From Oceanobacillus timonensis (GTDB lineage Bacteria; Bacillota; Bacilli; Bacillales; Amphibacillaceae), in the NCBI RefSeq assembly GCF_900166635.1, contig NZ_LT800497.1, positions 4,202,344 to 4,266,343 on the forward strand: a stretch of 64,000 bases of DNA. Direction: 5' to 3'. The first letter of the stretch is position 1. Each line of letters opens with the position of its first letter. The notes under the pieces are model-generated. The model was not told the DNA's origin. It made no database searches and was given only the letters and a program-made list of their open reading frames with translations. Made by a program: the position numbers and the translations under genes. Shown in pieces: positions 45,536 to 56,239 of the stretch.

Positions 45536-46918
45536 TCACATTAGAAATAGACTAAGAATCAAAGTTAATCCAAAACCTACTAACGAAATAATAGTGGCTA
45601 AAACCGTCCAAGATTTCAGTGTGTCTCCTACACTCATACCAAAATAACGATTTACCATCCAGAACCCCGAATCACTAACATGCGGTGCAATAACAGCACC
45701 TGAAGCAATAGTAATAACAAGTACCGCCATCATCGGGTCACTAATACTCATTGTACTTATTACTGGAGCAACTATACTAGAAGAGGTAACCATAGCAACA
45801 GTAACTGATCCGACTGCTATTCTTAACAAGGCTGCCGTTAGGAATGCAAATACAACTAATGGCAGCTGTACTTGTTCCATCGCACTTGCTAACACATCTC
45901 CCACTCCGGAAGCAACGAGCATTTCTCCGAATATTCCGCCAGCCCCTGTAATTAGAATGATAATCCCTGCAGGTTCAAGTGATTTTGTAGTAATTTGTTG
46001 AATTTCGTCTTTTGAGTATCCCCGTTTTGTACCAAAAATATAAAATGTTAATAAAGTAGTTATTGTAAGTGCAGCATAAGGATGACCGATAAATACTAAA
46101 ATACCTCTTAAAACGGATCCCTCTTCTAAAATAAACGGTGCCAATGTATTTAATAACATTAAAATTAAAGGTAATAGTATAATAGAAAGAACACTGATAA
46201 AACTAGGTAGCTCCTTTTGGTTTTCTTTCGCATCAGCCTTTTCTTCTAAATCTGCAAGTGCCGCTGCCTGTTCATTCATTGCTTCTGGTACAGGTACATG
46301 AATTTTTTTCGAGATAAAGCTACCGAACATCGGACCAGCTAAAATCATTGCTGGAACACCAACCAGAACACCAAACAAGATAACCCAACCTAAGTCAGCT
46401 CCTATAATAGATGATGCAGCAATTGGCCCTGGTGTTGGCGGAATCATACCATGTGCAACAAGAAGCCCAGCCAACAAGGGAACTCCAAAGTATAACAACG
46501 ATTTTTTAGTTTTGTTCGCTAATGTATACAATATTGGCATAAGAATAACTAATGCGACATCTAGAAATATTGGGATGGAAATAATCAAACCAGCTATACC
46601 AAGTGCCCATGATGATCTTTTTTCACCGAACTTATTTATCATTGTTAATGCTAAGCGTTCAGCACCACCTGACACTCTTAAGATTTCACCAAACATAGCG
46701 CCTAGTCCAATCACAATAGCAATAAAGGCCACCGTTTCACCCATACCTGTCTCAAAAGTTTCTATAATTTCATTTGGTGTCATCCCTACAGCTAAACCAA
46801 CAATAAAACTTATCAATATAAGCGCCAAAAATGCTTGAAGCTTTGTCCTCATTACGAGAAATAATAATGCGATAACCCCTAGAACGGCAACTACAATTAG
46901 CCATGTTGCCTCCCCCAT
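45536..46918 (-). CDS. GntP-family sugar-acid permease
   Basis: This 460-residue polytopic protein belongs to the gluconate:proton symporter (GntP) family. It has about twelve membrane segments, including IAIVIGLGAMFGEILRVSGG near 70 and the conserved VAHGMIPPTPGPIAASSIIG near 158. The C-terminal half repeats the pattern with ITGAGGIFGEMLVASG near 330 and APHVSDSGFWMVNRYF near 415. GntP relatives import gluconate, glycerate and other sugar acids. It is the only recognisable transporter of the leftward operon, so it should define the substrate class. I start at ATG 46918 behind AAGGAG; GTG three codons earlier overlaps that site. A cre-like word lies at 46954-46967. Confidence 0.92.
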   Translation of the reverse strand: MGEATWLIVVAVLGVIALLFLVMRTKLQAFLALILISFIVGLAVGMTPNEIIETFETGMGETVAFIAIVIGLGAMFGEILRVSGGAERLALTMINKFGEKRSSWALGIAGLIISIPIFLDVALVILMPILYTLANKTKKSLLYFGVPLLAGLLVAHGMIPPTPGPIAASSIIGADLGWVILFGVLVGVPAMILAGPMFGSFISKKIHVPVPEAMNEQAAALADLEEKADAKENQKELPSFISVLSIILLPLILMLLNTLAPFILEEGSVLRGILVFIGHPYAALTITTLLTFYIFGTKRGYSKDEIQQITTKSLEPAGIIILITGAGGIFGEMLVASGVGDVLASAMEQVQLPLVVFAFLTAALLRIAVGSVTVAMVTSSSIVAPVISTMSISDPMMAVLVITIASGAVIAPHVSDSGFWMVNRYFGMSVGDTLKSWTVLATIISLVGFGLTLILSLFLM

Positions 46919-47048
46919 ATAATTCACTCCTTAATTTTTAACTATCTCCTTTAAAACAACGCTTACATTTCAAAAGAGTGAGAAGTGATAAAGAGGGACT
47001 ATACTTAACTCTTTATCTGTCACTTCTTCACTCACTCTAATCATTTGA

Positions 47049-48008
47049 CTATTTTTTCACCGCATTTGCTTCATTCATATCTTTCTTTAGCCATTTAATT
47101 AATTCTTCTTCACGTTCATATTCCTTTTGATTTATATATTCAGTAGTCCATTCATAGTAGCCTTTACCAGTTTTCGGTCCATAATGACCGTTATCCACTA
47201 ATTCTTTCATAGCAGGGAAAATTTCTTTTCTATCACTTAAATCTTCAAAAAGATAGGATGTAATAGAAGCATTAGTATTTAACCCTCCCATATCCATTGT
47301 CATAAATGGCCCAGTTACTCCAAATCGTCTACCAAGGCTATATTGGATTGCAGCATCGATATCCTCCATTGAAGCAATGTCATTCTCTAAAAGATATTGG
47401 GCTTCTCTAAAAATAGCATATTGTAGTCGGTTGCCAACTTGACCTAACACATCTTTTTTAACGAAAACTGGTTTTTTGTTCATTGATTCAAGTAACGTCA
47501 AAGCCCGGTCAATTGTTTCGTCAGATGTATAGTTACCGCGTACAACTTCAACTAATGGCATTAAATGAGCTGGGAGCCAAAAATGAGTTATAACAGTACG
47601 CTCAGGTTTACTCGTCAACGTAGCAATTTCAGTTGCACTTAGACCTGAAGTATTACTAGCTAATATTGTATCTTCAGGGCACATTTCATCTAATTGTTTA
47701 AAGAAGTTTTGTTTGAGCTCTAAATCTTCTGGTACTGCTTCAATTACAAATGTAGCATTATAAACACATTCTTCTAATGAATCAGTATATGTAATAGCAT
47801 TTGTAATTCTCTCTTTTTCTTTCTCATCAAAAACATCATAACTTACTAAACCATTCAATTTAGTTTCCACTCCAGATTTAGCTCGCTTGATATCTTCTTC
47901 ATCTGTTCCCCATACTTTTACATCAATTCCTGCCCAAGCAGCAGTTAAAGCGATAGAGTGTCCCATGATTCCTGATCCAGCTATTGATAGTTTTTCTTTA
48001 TTAGACAT
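47049..48008 (-). CDS. 3-hydroxyacyl-CoA dehydrogenase-family NAD oxidoreductase
   Basis: This 319-residue protein has the Rossmann loop IAGSGIMGHSIALTAAWAGI near residues 9-28 and the 3-hydroxyacyl-CoA dehydrogenase domains. It also shows FVIEAVPEDLELKQNFFKQL near 85-104, SNTSGLSATEIA near 115, and THFWLPAHLMPLVEVVRG near 140. The usual catalytic His is in THFWLPAH. Family members outside fat oxidation include L-gulonate 3-dehydrogenase and carnitine dehydrogenase, which oxidise a 3-hydroxy acid. Between two sugar-isomerase-like genes and beside GntP, oxidation of a free sugar acid to a 3-oxo acid is more likely than a CoA substrate. ATG at 48008 follows AAGGAG. Confidence 0.88.
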   Translation of the reverse strand: MSNKEKLSIAGSGIMGHSIALTAAWAGIDVKVWGTDEEDIKRAKSGVETKLNGLVSYDVFDEKEKERITNAITYTDSLEECVYNATFVIEAVPEDLELKQNFFKQLDEMCPEDTILASNTSGLSATEIATLTSKPERTVITHFWLPAHLMPLVEVVRGNYTSDETIDRALTLLESMNKKPVFVKKDVLGQVGNRLQYAIFREAQYLLENDIASMEDIDAAIQYSLGRRFGVTGPFMTMDMGGLNTNASITSYLFEDLSDRKEIFPAMKELVDNGHYGPKTGKGYYEWTTEYINQKEYEREEELIKWLKKDMNEANAVKK

Positions 48009-48053
48009 AACTTTTAACTCCTTACATTTTTATTTTTAAATAAAGCGTTTACT

Positions 48054-48878
48054 TTAATGTTTTAATTTTGCAATCGGTTTCAATTTTTCCTCAACATATT
48101 TTCCAACATTTAAAATAACCTTATTCGGATCTTCCGCAGCTTCTTCGGTTTCCTCTTCAATCATTATCCACCCTTGATAACCACTATCTTTCAGTGTTTG
48201 TACGATATAAGGAAAATCAATATCTCCTGTCCCCATTTCCTTCCACTCTTTATTGTTGGAACGATCTTTAAAATGAACATGTTTGATAATAGAAAGATTA
48301 TCTTTCACAATATCTTCTGGACGCATTCCGCCAGCCTTGATATGTCCGGCATCCGGTGTATAACTCATATAAGATGTATCCAGCAGTTCAAACAACACAT
48401 CGTAATCGGCTTTTGTTCTAAAATAGGATGTTTTTGGAGAAGCCGGATGGAAAGATGCTTGTACGCCTTTTTCATATGCTCTTTTTCCGACAGCATTTGC
48501 ACAAGCGATAATTTGCTTTTGACGTTCCAATAAATGATCTCTATTCGGTCCGACACGCGATGGCAGATTCATCACTGCCCCAGGAAAGTTTGTCAGATAA
48601 TCAATATAATAATCGGCTCGTTCTCTTTCCTCTTGCGTTTCTTCATCATTAGCCCAAGTAAAAGGAACTGTTAATGCTGCTAAAGAAATACCTCTTTCAT
48701 CTAATGCTTGTTTTAATTTTTCTGGATTGTTTTGATACCTTCCCAGCATGGCAACTTGAACATCTAATCCTTTAAACCCCGCATTGCTTACTGTATCCAT
48801 CACATTATCTAAATAATCTGTCTCTTTATCGTAATCTAATTCCCAAGTCGATGTATGACAACCAAATTTAATACGCAT
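48054..48878 (-). CDS. Sugar phosphate isomerase/epimerase-type TIM barrel, paralogue B
   Basis: This 274-residue protein starts at ATG 48878 (MRIKFGCHTSTWELDYDKET) behind AAAGGAGG; the longer open frame upstream runs through the operator and is rejected. Metal-site motifs match paralogue A: GLDVQVAMLGRYQN, SFHPASPKTSYFRT, YTPDAGHIKAGGMRPEDI and HVHFKDRS. It is the first gene of the leftward sugar operon, directly behind a cre-type operator at 48912-48925. The same 14-base word recurs inside its 3' end (48069-48082). Function could be isomerase, dehydratase or decarboxylase on a sugar acid; the paired paralogues may act on different stereoisomers. Confidence 0.86.
   Translation of the reverse strand: MRIKFGCHTSTWELDYDKETDYLDNVMDTVSNAGFKGLDVQVAMLGRYQNNPEKLKQALDERGISLAALTVPFTWANDEETQEERERADYYIDYLTNFPGAVMNLPSRVGPNRDHLLERQKQIIACANAVGKRAYEKGVQASFHPASPKTSYFRTKADYDVLFELLDTSYMSYTPDAGHIKAGGMRPEDIVKDNLSIIKHVHFKDRSNNKEWKEMGTGDIDFPYIVQTLKDSGYQGWIMIEEETEEAAEDPNKVILNVGKYVEEKLKPIAKLKH
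48069..48082 (-). promoter_or_regulatory. cre-like word inside the end of paralogue B
   Basis: TGCAATCGGTTTCA is identical to the operator in front of the gene at 48912 and fits the cre pattern TGNAANCGNNNNCA. Here it codes for part of KPIAKLKH. It may act on the downstream genes or be coincidence of a conserved codon run. A weaker cre-like word, AGTAAACGCTTTAT, lies nearby at about 48040-48053. Confidence 0.45.
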
Positions 48879-48911
48879 TTGCAACCTCCTTTTCTTATGA
48901 AGAATAAAATT

Positions 48912-48925
48912 TGCAATCGGTTTCA
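48912..48925 (-). promoter_or_regulatory. cre-type operator of the leftward sugar operon
   Basis: TGCAATCGGTTTCA, flanked by AAATT and AAATT, matches the catabolite-responsive or LacI-family operator pattern. It lies 34 bp before the first gene of the operon. Repression by CcpA or a LacI-type regulator is inferred. Confidence 0.6.
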
Positions 48926-49468
48926 AATTTTATAAATCAATATTATCATTTATTTTCGATTTGTCAATAATATTTTTGTTTTTTCGTGAAAAATAACGTC
49001 AATTACATCCTATTAATGTTTTTTATTGTCGATTATTATTGTAAATATCATTTTTTATCATTAATATACCAATTTCGAATATCATATAAACAATACAACT
49101 TTTTTAAAGCAGTCTTTTTTAAAACTTCAAGTAAGCAAAATAAAAGAATCGAAAAAGGAAAAGCATACGAAAAACAAGCGCTGGTTATTCTACTGTTTAG
49201 AGGACCTTTATTAATCATATATACCAAGCAGCCATTACTTTCTGAAACAAATCACGCATTAAAAAACCATCTTGATGGATCCTAATAGGCAATCCTTGCA
49301 GGAAACATAGACAAATTTTGGATGAAATATTATAATTAACTCACCATATTGTAAGCGTTACCATAATTGTCCCCATCATGTACCTGAAAGAAAGTTACTG
49401 GTACTTATCTCATCCAATATAAAACCAGTACCAGTCTATTTTTATCAAGAAAGATAAAATTTGAATTT
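48926..49468. other. Divergent control region between the two sugar gene sets
   Basis: About 540 bp without a convincing gene separates the leftward operon from the rightward permease. A 99-codon frame here has AT-rich, low-complexity composition and no ribosome site. The region contains the operator at 48912 and a strong cre at 49350-49363. Confidence 0.5.
49350..49363 (+). promoter_or_regulatory. cre site upstream of the permease
   Basis: TGTAAGCGTTACCA fits the catabolite-responsive element consensus well, about 106 bp before the permease start. CcpA control is therefore expected. Confidence 0.7.
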
Positions 49469-50425
49469 TTGGGAGGAATTAGAATGTCTTTCGTTATGAT
49501 TTTAGCTGCTTTTGGCGGCGGTGTATTCGGAGCTCTCATCGGAGGAACAACTGCCTTTGTATTTACCGGATTTTTAGGGTTAGCTGGAGCAGCTACAGCA
49601 GTTGCCTCAGGAAGCACATTAATTCTGGACTCCGTCGCTTTCGGTCCTTTCTTCGGTCCGCATGTAGCCTTTGTCGGAGGAGTAGCAGCGGCAGCATATG
49701 CAGGGAGAATCAGCAAAAAACGTTTAGAAAACGCAGACTTTCTAACCAACCCTGTCAATGCGAAAACGGTTCTTGGAGACCATTCGGATAAAGATAAAAT
49801 ATTTGCGGAAGATGACAGACACATTGACGGCGCCGATGCCACTGTTCCCCTTTTCAAAACAACAGACCCAATGGTACTTATCGTTGGCGGAGTGTTTGGT
49901 ATTCTCGGTGTACTCGTTGAATATTTATTCAGTTCCATTTGGGAGATACCAATTGACACGGTTGCTTTAACAGTTGTCGTTTTCGCTATCATTACACGTT
50001 ATGTATTTGGTACTTCTGGTTTGACCGGCATATTCCCTAAAAACGAAAAACGTTTCCCGTTTACTGGTAAAATGCTGCTTTTCAATGCTATTTGGGGATT
50101 TGCATTATCGGGACTGGTTGGTTATACGGCAATTACATTAGGCGTAGACAACATCGGATTCTCTATTAGCGCAACATCTCTTATCTTCTTATATTTTGGT
50201 TTGAAATTTCCTGTATCTCACCACGTATCCATGGTGGCAGGTCATGCAGCAATTGCGCTTGCCAGTCCGTGGTTAGCAGCATTATTTGGCCTGTTCGCTG
50301 TTATTACAGGAGAATATGTACAACGTCTATTCAATACCCATGTTGATACACACGTTGATATGCCAGCGATTACAATCGCGTTCTGGAGCTTTATTATACT
50401 TGGGGTTATTGCTCCATTTATCTAA
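49469..50425 (+). CDS. Polytopic membrane protein, candidate polyol permease
   Basis: I do not recognise a named family for this protein, whose first reliable start I take as ATG 49484 (MSFVMILAAFGGG) behind GGGAGGAATTAGA; the frame is open from 49469. It is strongly hydrophobic, with about eight to nine membrane segments. A polar cytosolic or external loop rich in Asp (about residues 90-130, LGDHSDKDKIFAEDDRHIDG) divides two halves. The glycine-rich N-terminus (GGGVFGALIGGTTAFVF) and C-terminal HVDTHVDMPAITIAFW are distinctive. It is the first gene of the rightward set, followed by a polyol-type SDR, and has a cre site in front. No other transporter is seen for this gene set, so it is a good candidate for the uptake system. 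Confidence 0.75.
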   Translation: MGGIRMSFVMILAAFGGGVFGALIGGTTAFVFTGFLGLAGAATAVASGSTLILDSVAFGPFFGPHVAFVGGVAAAAYAGRISKKRLENADFLTNPVNAKTVLGDHSDKDKIFAEDDRHIDGADATVPLFKTTDPMVLIVGGVFGILGVLVEYLFSSIWEIPIDTVALTVVVFAIITRYVFGTSGLTGIFPKNEKRFPFTGKMLLFNAIWGFALSGLVGYTAITLGVDNIGFSISATSLIFLYFGLKFPVSHHVSMVAGHAAIALASPWLAALFGLFAVITGEYVQRLFNTHVDTHVDMPAITIAFWSFIILGVIAPFI

Positions 50426-50560
50426 AATCTAAAAATCATCAGACATAAAGTTATACATTTTGGGAATGGTAATAATGCAATTTAATTGGACAGTATCATG
50501 GAAAGTAGTAAAATAGTATATGTCAAATAATTTCAACACATTAAAAAGGAGATGGCATTC

Positions 50561-51337
50561 ATGGGAATTCTTGATAAATTCCGGTTAGATGGTAAGAAAG
50601 CCTTTGTTACAGGCGGAGCCGGCGGAATTGGGAAAGCAATTACGACAGGGTTATTGGAAGCTGGTGCGGATGTAGCCATTGTTGATATTAATTTAGAAAC
50701 AGCACAGGCAGCAGCGGAAGAACTTTCATCTATCGGACCAAAAGTTACAGCTGTACAAGCAGATGTAACAAGCGAAGAAGATGTGAATAAGATGGTAAAC
50801 TCTATCGTGGACGAACTTGGCCGTATCGACATCGCTTTCGCCAATGCAGGGATTACAATGAATATTCCAGCAGAAGAAATGACCTTTGACGAATGGAACA
50901 AAGTCATTAATCTCAATTTAAACGGTGTCTTCCTCACAGACCAGGCAGCCGGAAAACAAATGATTAAACAAGGTGACGGCGGAGTCATTGTGAACACTGG
51001 GTCGATGTCAGGAAGCATTGTAAATACACCACAGCCGCAAAGCTCTTATAACGCTTCTAAAGCAGGCGTGATTCATTTAACAAAATCATTGGCAATGGAA
51101 TGGGCAGATCATAACATTCGCGTCAATACAATCAGCCCGGGATACATCGGTACGGACTTACTATACAAAAACGATAAACTGAAACCATTAATCGCAGAGT
51201 GGGAAGCTGCAACACCGCAAAAACGCTTAGGAAAAGCAGAAGAATTGCAAGGTCTTGCATTGTACCTGGCTAGCGAAGCCAGCACGTATGTTACTGGTTC
51301 TGACTTTATCATTGACGGTGGATATACCATTGTTTAA
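50561..51337 (+). CDS. SDR-family polyol-type dehydrogenase
   Basis: This 258-residue short-chain dehydrogenase has TGGAGGIG at about residues 17-24, NAG near 94, and the catalytic Ser-Tyr-Lys in SMSGSIVNTPQPQSSYNASK near 147-166. It resembles the gluconate 5-dehydrogenase and polyol dehydrogenase branch. I start at ATG 50561 (MGILDKFRLDGKK), nine bases after AAGGAG; the ATG three codons earlier abuts that site. It lies about 135 bp behind the candidate permease and likely oxidises the imported polyol to a ketose, feeding the kinases of this region. Substrate is inferred only from neighbours. Confidence 0.88.
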   Translation: MGILDKFRLDGKKAFVTGGAGGIGKAITTGLLEAGADVAIVDINLETAQAAAEELSSIGPKVTAVQADVTSEEDVNKMVNSIVDELGRIDIAFANAGITMNIPAEEMTFDEWNKVINLNLNGVFLTDQAAGKQMIKQGDGGVIVNTGSMSGSIVNTPQPQSSYNASKAGVIHLTKSLAMEWADHNIRVNTISPGYIGTDLLYKNDKLKPLIAEWEAATPQKRLGKAEELQGLALYLASEASTYVTGSDFIIDGGYTIV

Positions 51338-51348
51338 TAAGACAGAAA

Positions 51349-51435
51349 AGGAACAACCTCCAAACTAAGAGGATTGTTCTTTTTTTATATAAAATAAGCC
51401 CGGCCTCTCTGCTAAAAGGAAGGTCAGGCTTATTT
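51349..51435. terminator. Two terminators between converging SDR genes
   Basis: GAACAACCTCC/GAGGATTGTTC followed by seven Ts (51350-51386) ends the rightward SDR. AATAAGCCCGGCCT/AGGTCAGGCTTATT (about 51392-51435) ends the leftward one. Each stem has one or two mismatches. Confidence 0.8.
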
Positions 51436-51441
51436 TCATTA

Positions 51442-52209
51442 TTATTTCACGGTATTTCCGCCGTCCATCACAATATTCTCACCGGTAATCAAGTTTGCAG
51501 CATCACTTGCCAAGAATAAGGCGATTCCTGCAACTTCTTCCGGATACCCGAAGCGGCCAAGCGGAATTTCGCGTTTTGCTTTTTCTCCCACTTCACCAGC
51601 CCAAGCTTTCTTACCGAGTTCTGTTAAAACAACAGTTGGTGAAATGGCATTGACCGTGATATCAAATTGTGCCCACTCTACAGCCATCACTTTCGTCATA
51701 TTCACAACAGCTGCTTTACTTGCACCATACGCCACGTGATTATCCAGTGCAATAATCGCTCCTTGAGAAGCCATATTAATAATTTTTCCACCGTGACCTT
51801 GTTCAATCAACTTTCTGCCGACAAGCTGTGACATCTTAAATGTACCTGTTAAGTTTAAATCAATTGTTTTTTGCCAGTAGTCATCGGAAAGATTCTCTGC
51901 ATCATCCAATAAAGCCACGCCTGCACAGTTTACCAGGATATCTACTTTTCCAAAATGCGCCACCGTTTCATCAATGGCTCCCTGAATACTGTCGCCATCT
52001 GTGATATCTACTCTGACACCAATAGCATTCTCTGCGCTCATTTCTTTTGCTGCATCCGTAACATCATCCTTCACATCAAAAAGCGCCACTTTTGCTTCTT
52101 TTTCAATGTAGAACTCTGCAATTGCCCGTCCAATTCCGCTTGCTCCACCTGTGATAATGGCTACTTTGTCTGTAATTTTGAAATTCTTATCATAGCCTTG
52201 GAAATCCAT
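51442..52209 (-). CDS. SDR-family dehydrogenase (GolD-like)
   Basis: This 255-residue short-chain dehydrogenase starts MDFQGYDKNFKITDKVAIIT, with cofactor loop TGGASGIG near residues 20-27, NCAG near 97, and Ser/Tyr/Lys in NMASQGAIIALDNHVAYGAS plus Lys near 145-168. The start resembles the GolD-type polyol dehydrogenase found beside RpiB, TIM-like and DhaKL genes in Listeria, which matches this neighbourhood. NAD-dependent oxidation of a sugar alcohol to a ketose is the likely reaction. It is divergent from the second DeoR gene at 52399, sharing a control region that contains CCATAAAG and CTTTATGG as a spaced dyad. Confidence 0.88.
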   Translation of the reverse strand: MDFQGYDKNFKITDKVAIITGGASGIGRAIAEFYIEKEAKVALFDVKDDVTDAAKEMSAENAIGVRVDITDGDSIQGAIDETVAHFGKVDILVNCAGVALLDDAENLSDDYWQKTIDLNLTGTFKMSQLVGRKLIEQGHGGKIINMASQGAIIALDNHVAYGASKAAVVNMTKVMAVEWAQFDITVNAISPTVVLTELGKKAWAGEVGEKAKREIPLGRFGYPEEVAGIALFLASDAANLITGENIVMDGGNTVK

Positions 52210-52280
52210 TTACACCGACTCCTTTATCATTTATATTTAGAAAATATATTTAAAATGCTTCTATTCTAAGTATACCCTCT

Positions 52281-52331
52281 CCATAAAGCGGCAAACATTT
52301 TCATTTATTATTTTATTTATTCACTTTATGG
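52281..52331. promoter_or_regulatory. Possible DeoR operator in divergent region
   Basis: CCATAAAG (52281-52288) and its exact inverse CTTTATGG (52324-52331) are 35 bases apart, between the SDR and DeoR starts, next to TACAAT as a -10 for the regulator. The assignment is by symmetry and position only. Confidence 0.35.
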
Positions 52332-52398
52332 TACAATACAATATATAACTATGGTAAATTAGGGATAGAAGAAGCTTATTTTACGAGGATGACGGATA

Positions 52399-53178
52399 AT
52401 GAAAATGTTTGTAACGGAAAGAAGAAACAAAATAATGGAACTGCTGCATGAGAAACAACGTTTGACTGTAAAAGAATTGTCAACACAAATCGGTGTCTCT
52501 GAAGCAACTTTGCGTACGGATTTAAATAAGATGGAGCAAAATGGTCTTTTGACGCGTACCCATGGGGGAGCGATGTTAAATCAGCAAAGTCCTACTGACC
52601 ATGATACGAGTTTCTCTGTACGTGAAAAACAAAACCGCGCAGAAAAATCGCTGATTGCCAAAGAAGCATTTCATTTTATTGAGGAAAAACAGTGCATTTT
52701 ACTCGATGCCAGCTCCACTGCTTTAGAATTAGCGCGTTACCTCAATGAAAAAATGATTCGGTTAACAGTCGTAACAAGCGGCATCCAAACAGCTTTGGAA
52801 TTAAAAGACAATCCGAATATCACCGTTATCTTGATTGGCGGTGTGGTGACAAAAGGTTCATCGACGATTGAAGGGACGCTTGGAATTGAGTTATTAGAAA
52901 AGCTTCATATTGATATTCTTTTCACATCGGCAAGTGGATTCTCTGTAGAAAACGGCCTGACGGATTTTAATTTGTATGAAGTAGAATTAAAAAAACGGAT
53001 GGTTCATAAAGCACAGAAAATCATTGCTGTTATTGACCACTCTAAGCTTGCAGTGACATCCAGCGCTCCATTTGCAACAACCGATCAAGTCGATGTGCTT
53101 ATTACGAATAGTACGATTGATTCTGATACAGAGCAAATACTCAACGGACACCATGTCCAAGTAGTTTCCACTTCCTGA
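52399..53178 (+). CDS. DeoR-family sugar regulator (copy 2)
   Basis: This 259-residue regulator is co-linear, without gaps, with the copy at 35549-36328. The helix-turn-helix is RLTVKELSTQIGVSEATLRT and the sensor domain retains LLDASSTALELARYLNEKMI and SVENGLTDFNLYEVELKK. Most differences lie in the helix-turn-helix flanks and C-terminus; the recognition helix differs only slightly (SEATLRA against SEATLRT), so the two could recognise overlapping operators. It is divergent from the GolD-like SDR and faces the rpiB operon, with a bidirectional terminator behind. It probably senses a phosphorylated intermediate of polyol or ketose breakdown. Confidence 0.92.
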   Translation: MKMFVTERRNKIMELLHEKQRLTVKELSTQIGVSEATLRTDLNKMEQNGLLTRTHGGAMLNQQSPTDHDTSFSVREKQNRAEKSLIAKEAFHFIEEKQCILLDASSTALELARYLNEKMIRLTVVTSGIQTALELKDNPNITVILIGGVVTKGSSTIEGTLGIELLEKLHIDILFTSASGFSVENGLTDFNLYEVELKKRMVHKAQKIIAVIDHSKLAVTSSAPFATTDQVDVLITNSTIDSDTEQILNGHHVQVVSTS

Positions 53179-53197
53179 CCCTCTCTTTAGGGTCAGG
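53174..53197 (+). terminator. Hairpin at the end of DeoR copy 2
   Basis: CCTGACCCT and AGGGTCAGG form a stem that starts at the DeoR stop codon; no strong T run follows, so it may stabilise the message end. Confidence 0.5.
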
Positions 53198-53215
53198 ATA
53201 CTTTTCCAGACTTAT

Positions 53216-53253
53216 AAAAAAGCACTGCATGAATAACCATGCAGTGCTTTTTT
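53216..53253. terminator. Bidirectional terminator between DeoR copy 2 and rpiB
   Basis: AAAAAAGCACTGCATG and its perfect inverse CATGCAGTGCTTTTTT flank six bases and can end both converging units. Confidence 0.95.
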
Positions 53254-53269
53254 AAGTCACGTAAAGGCC

Positions 53270-53752
53270 TTAACAGGAGCTTTTCGCTGCGTCTTTAAAG
53301 TTTTGGTCAAGGAATTGGCTTTCTTTCTCTACAATTTGGTCTACTTTACGCTGAGAACCGCCGGACCATTCTACATTCAAGTATGCTTCCACTACTTTTT
53401 TAGCTGCTTCCGGTCCAATAATCTGTGCGCCAAGTGTAATAATTTGTGCATTATTACTTAATTGAGCACGCTCTGCAGAGTACGTGTCATGTGTGGTTGC
53501 TGCCCGGATTCCCGGATATTTATTAGCTGCAATAGCTACACCGAGTCCTGTACCGCAAATAAGAACACCACGGTCTACCTTATTCTCACTGACTGCTTCC
53601 GCTACTTCAAAAGCTACACCAGGATAATCAACAGCATCGCTGGAATGAGCCCCAAAATCTACTGTCTCATGATCTGTGGATTCATCAATAAATTTCTTTA
53701 ACGTTTCTTTCAGTCCATATCCATGATGGTCTCCGCCAATACCTATTTTCAT
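53270..53752 (-). CDS. RpiB/LacAB-family sugar phosphate isomerase
   Basis: This 160-residue protein is a type B ribose-5-phosphate isomerase-family enzyme. GGDHHGYGLKETLK is at the N-terminus, the catalytic Cys is in LICGTGLGVAIAANK near residue 67, and TTHDTYSAERAQLSNNAQ near 88-105 has the phosphate-binding residues. In tetritol catabolism a member called EryI converts D-erythrulose-4-phosphate to erythrose-4-phosphate; in Listeria a copy accompanies the DhaKL set. The ATG at 53752 follows AAGGAGAGGAG. It is the last gene of the operon running from the HPr-like gene. Ribose, allose or erythrose phosphates are all possible substrates. Confidence 0.9.
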   Translation of the reverse strand: MKIGIGGDHHGYGLKETLKKFIDESTDHETVDFGAHSSDAVDYPGVAFEVAEAVSENKVDRGVLICGTGLGVAIAANKYPGIRAATTHDTYSAERAQLSNNAQIITLGAQIIGPEAAKKVVEAYLNVEWSGGSQRKVDQIVEKESQFLDQNFKDAAKSSC

Positions 53753-53907
53753 AATGCAAACTCCTCTCCTTTATTTTATCTATTTCTATTATAACGCTTA
53801 TTTTTTCTTTTATCAACTTTTATTTTCATTTTCAATCGAAACAATAATAAACGAAAAACCTTTCCCTTTTTATTTACAGGAGGAAAGGTTCTTTCGTTAT
53901 GTCGGCA

Positions 53908-56235
<2,328 letters not shown>

Positions 56236-56239
<4 letters not shown>

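Noticed and set aside
49405..49992. 195-codon leftward frame
   Set aside because: Pro/Ser/Ala-rich shadow of the permease gene on the opposite strand, without a start site.
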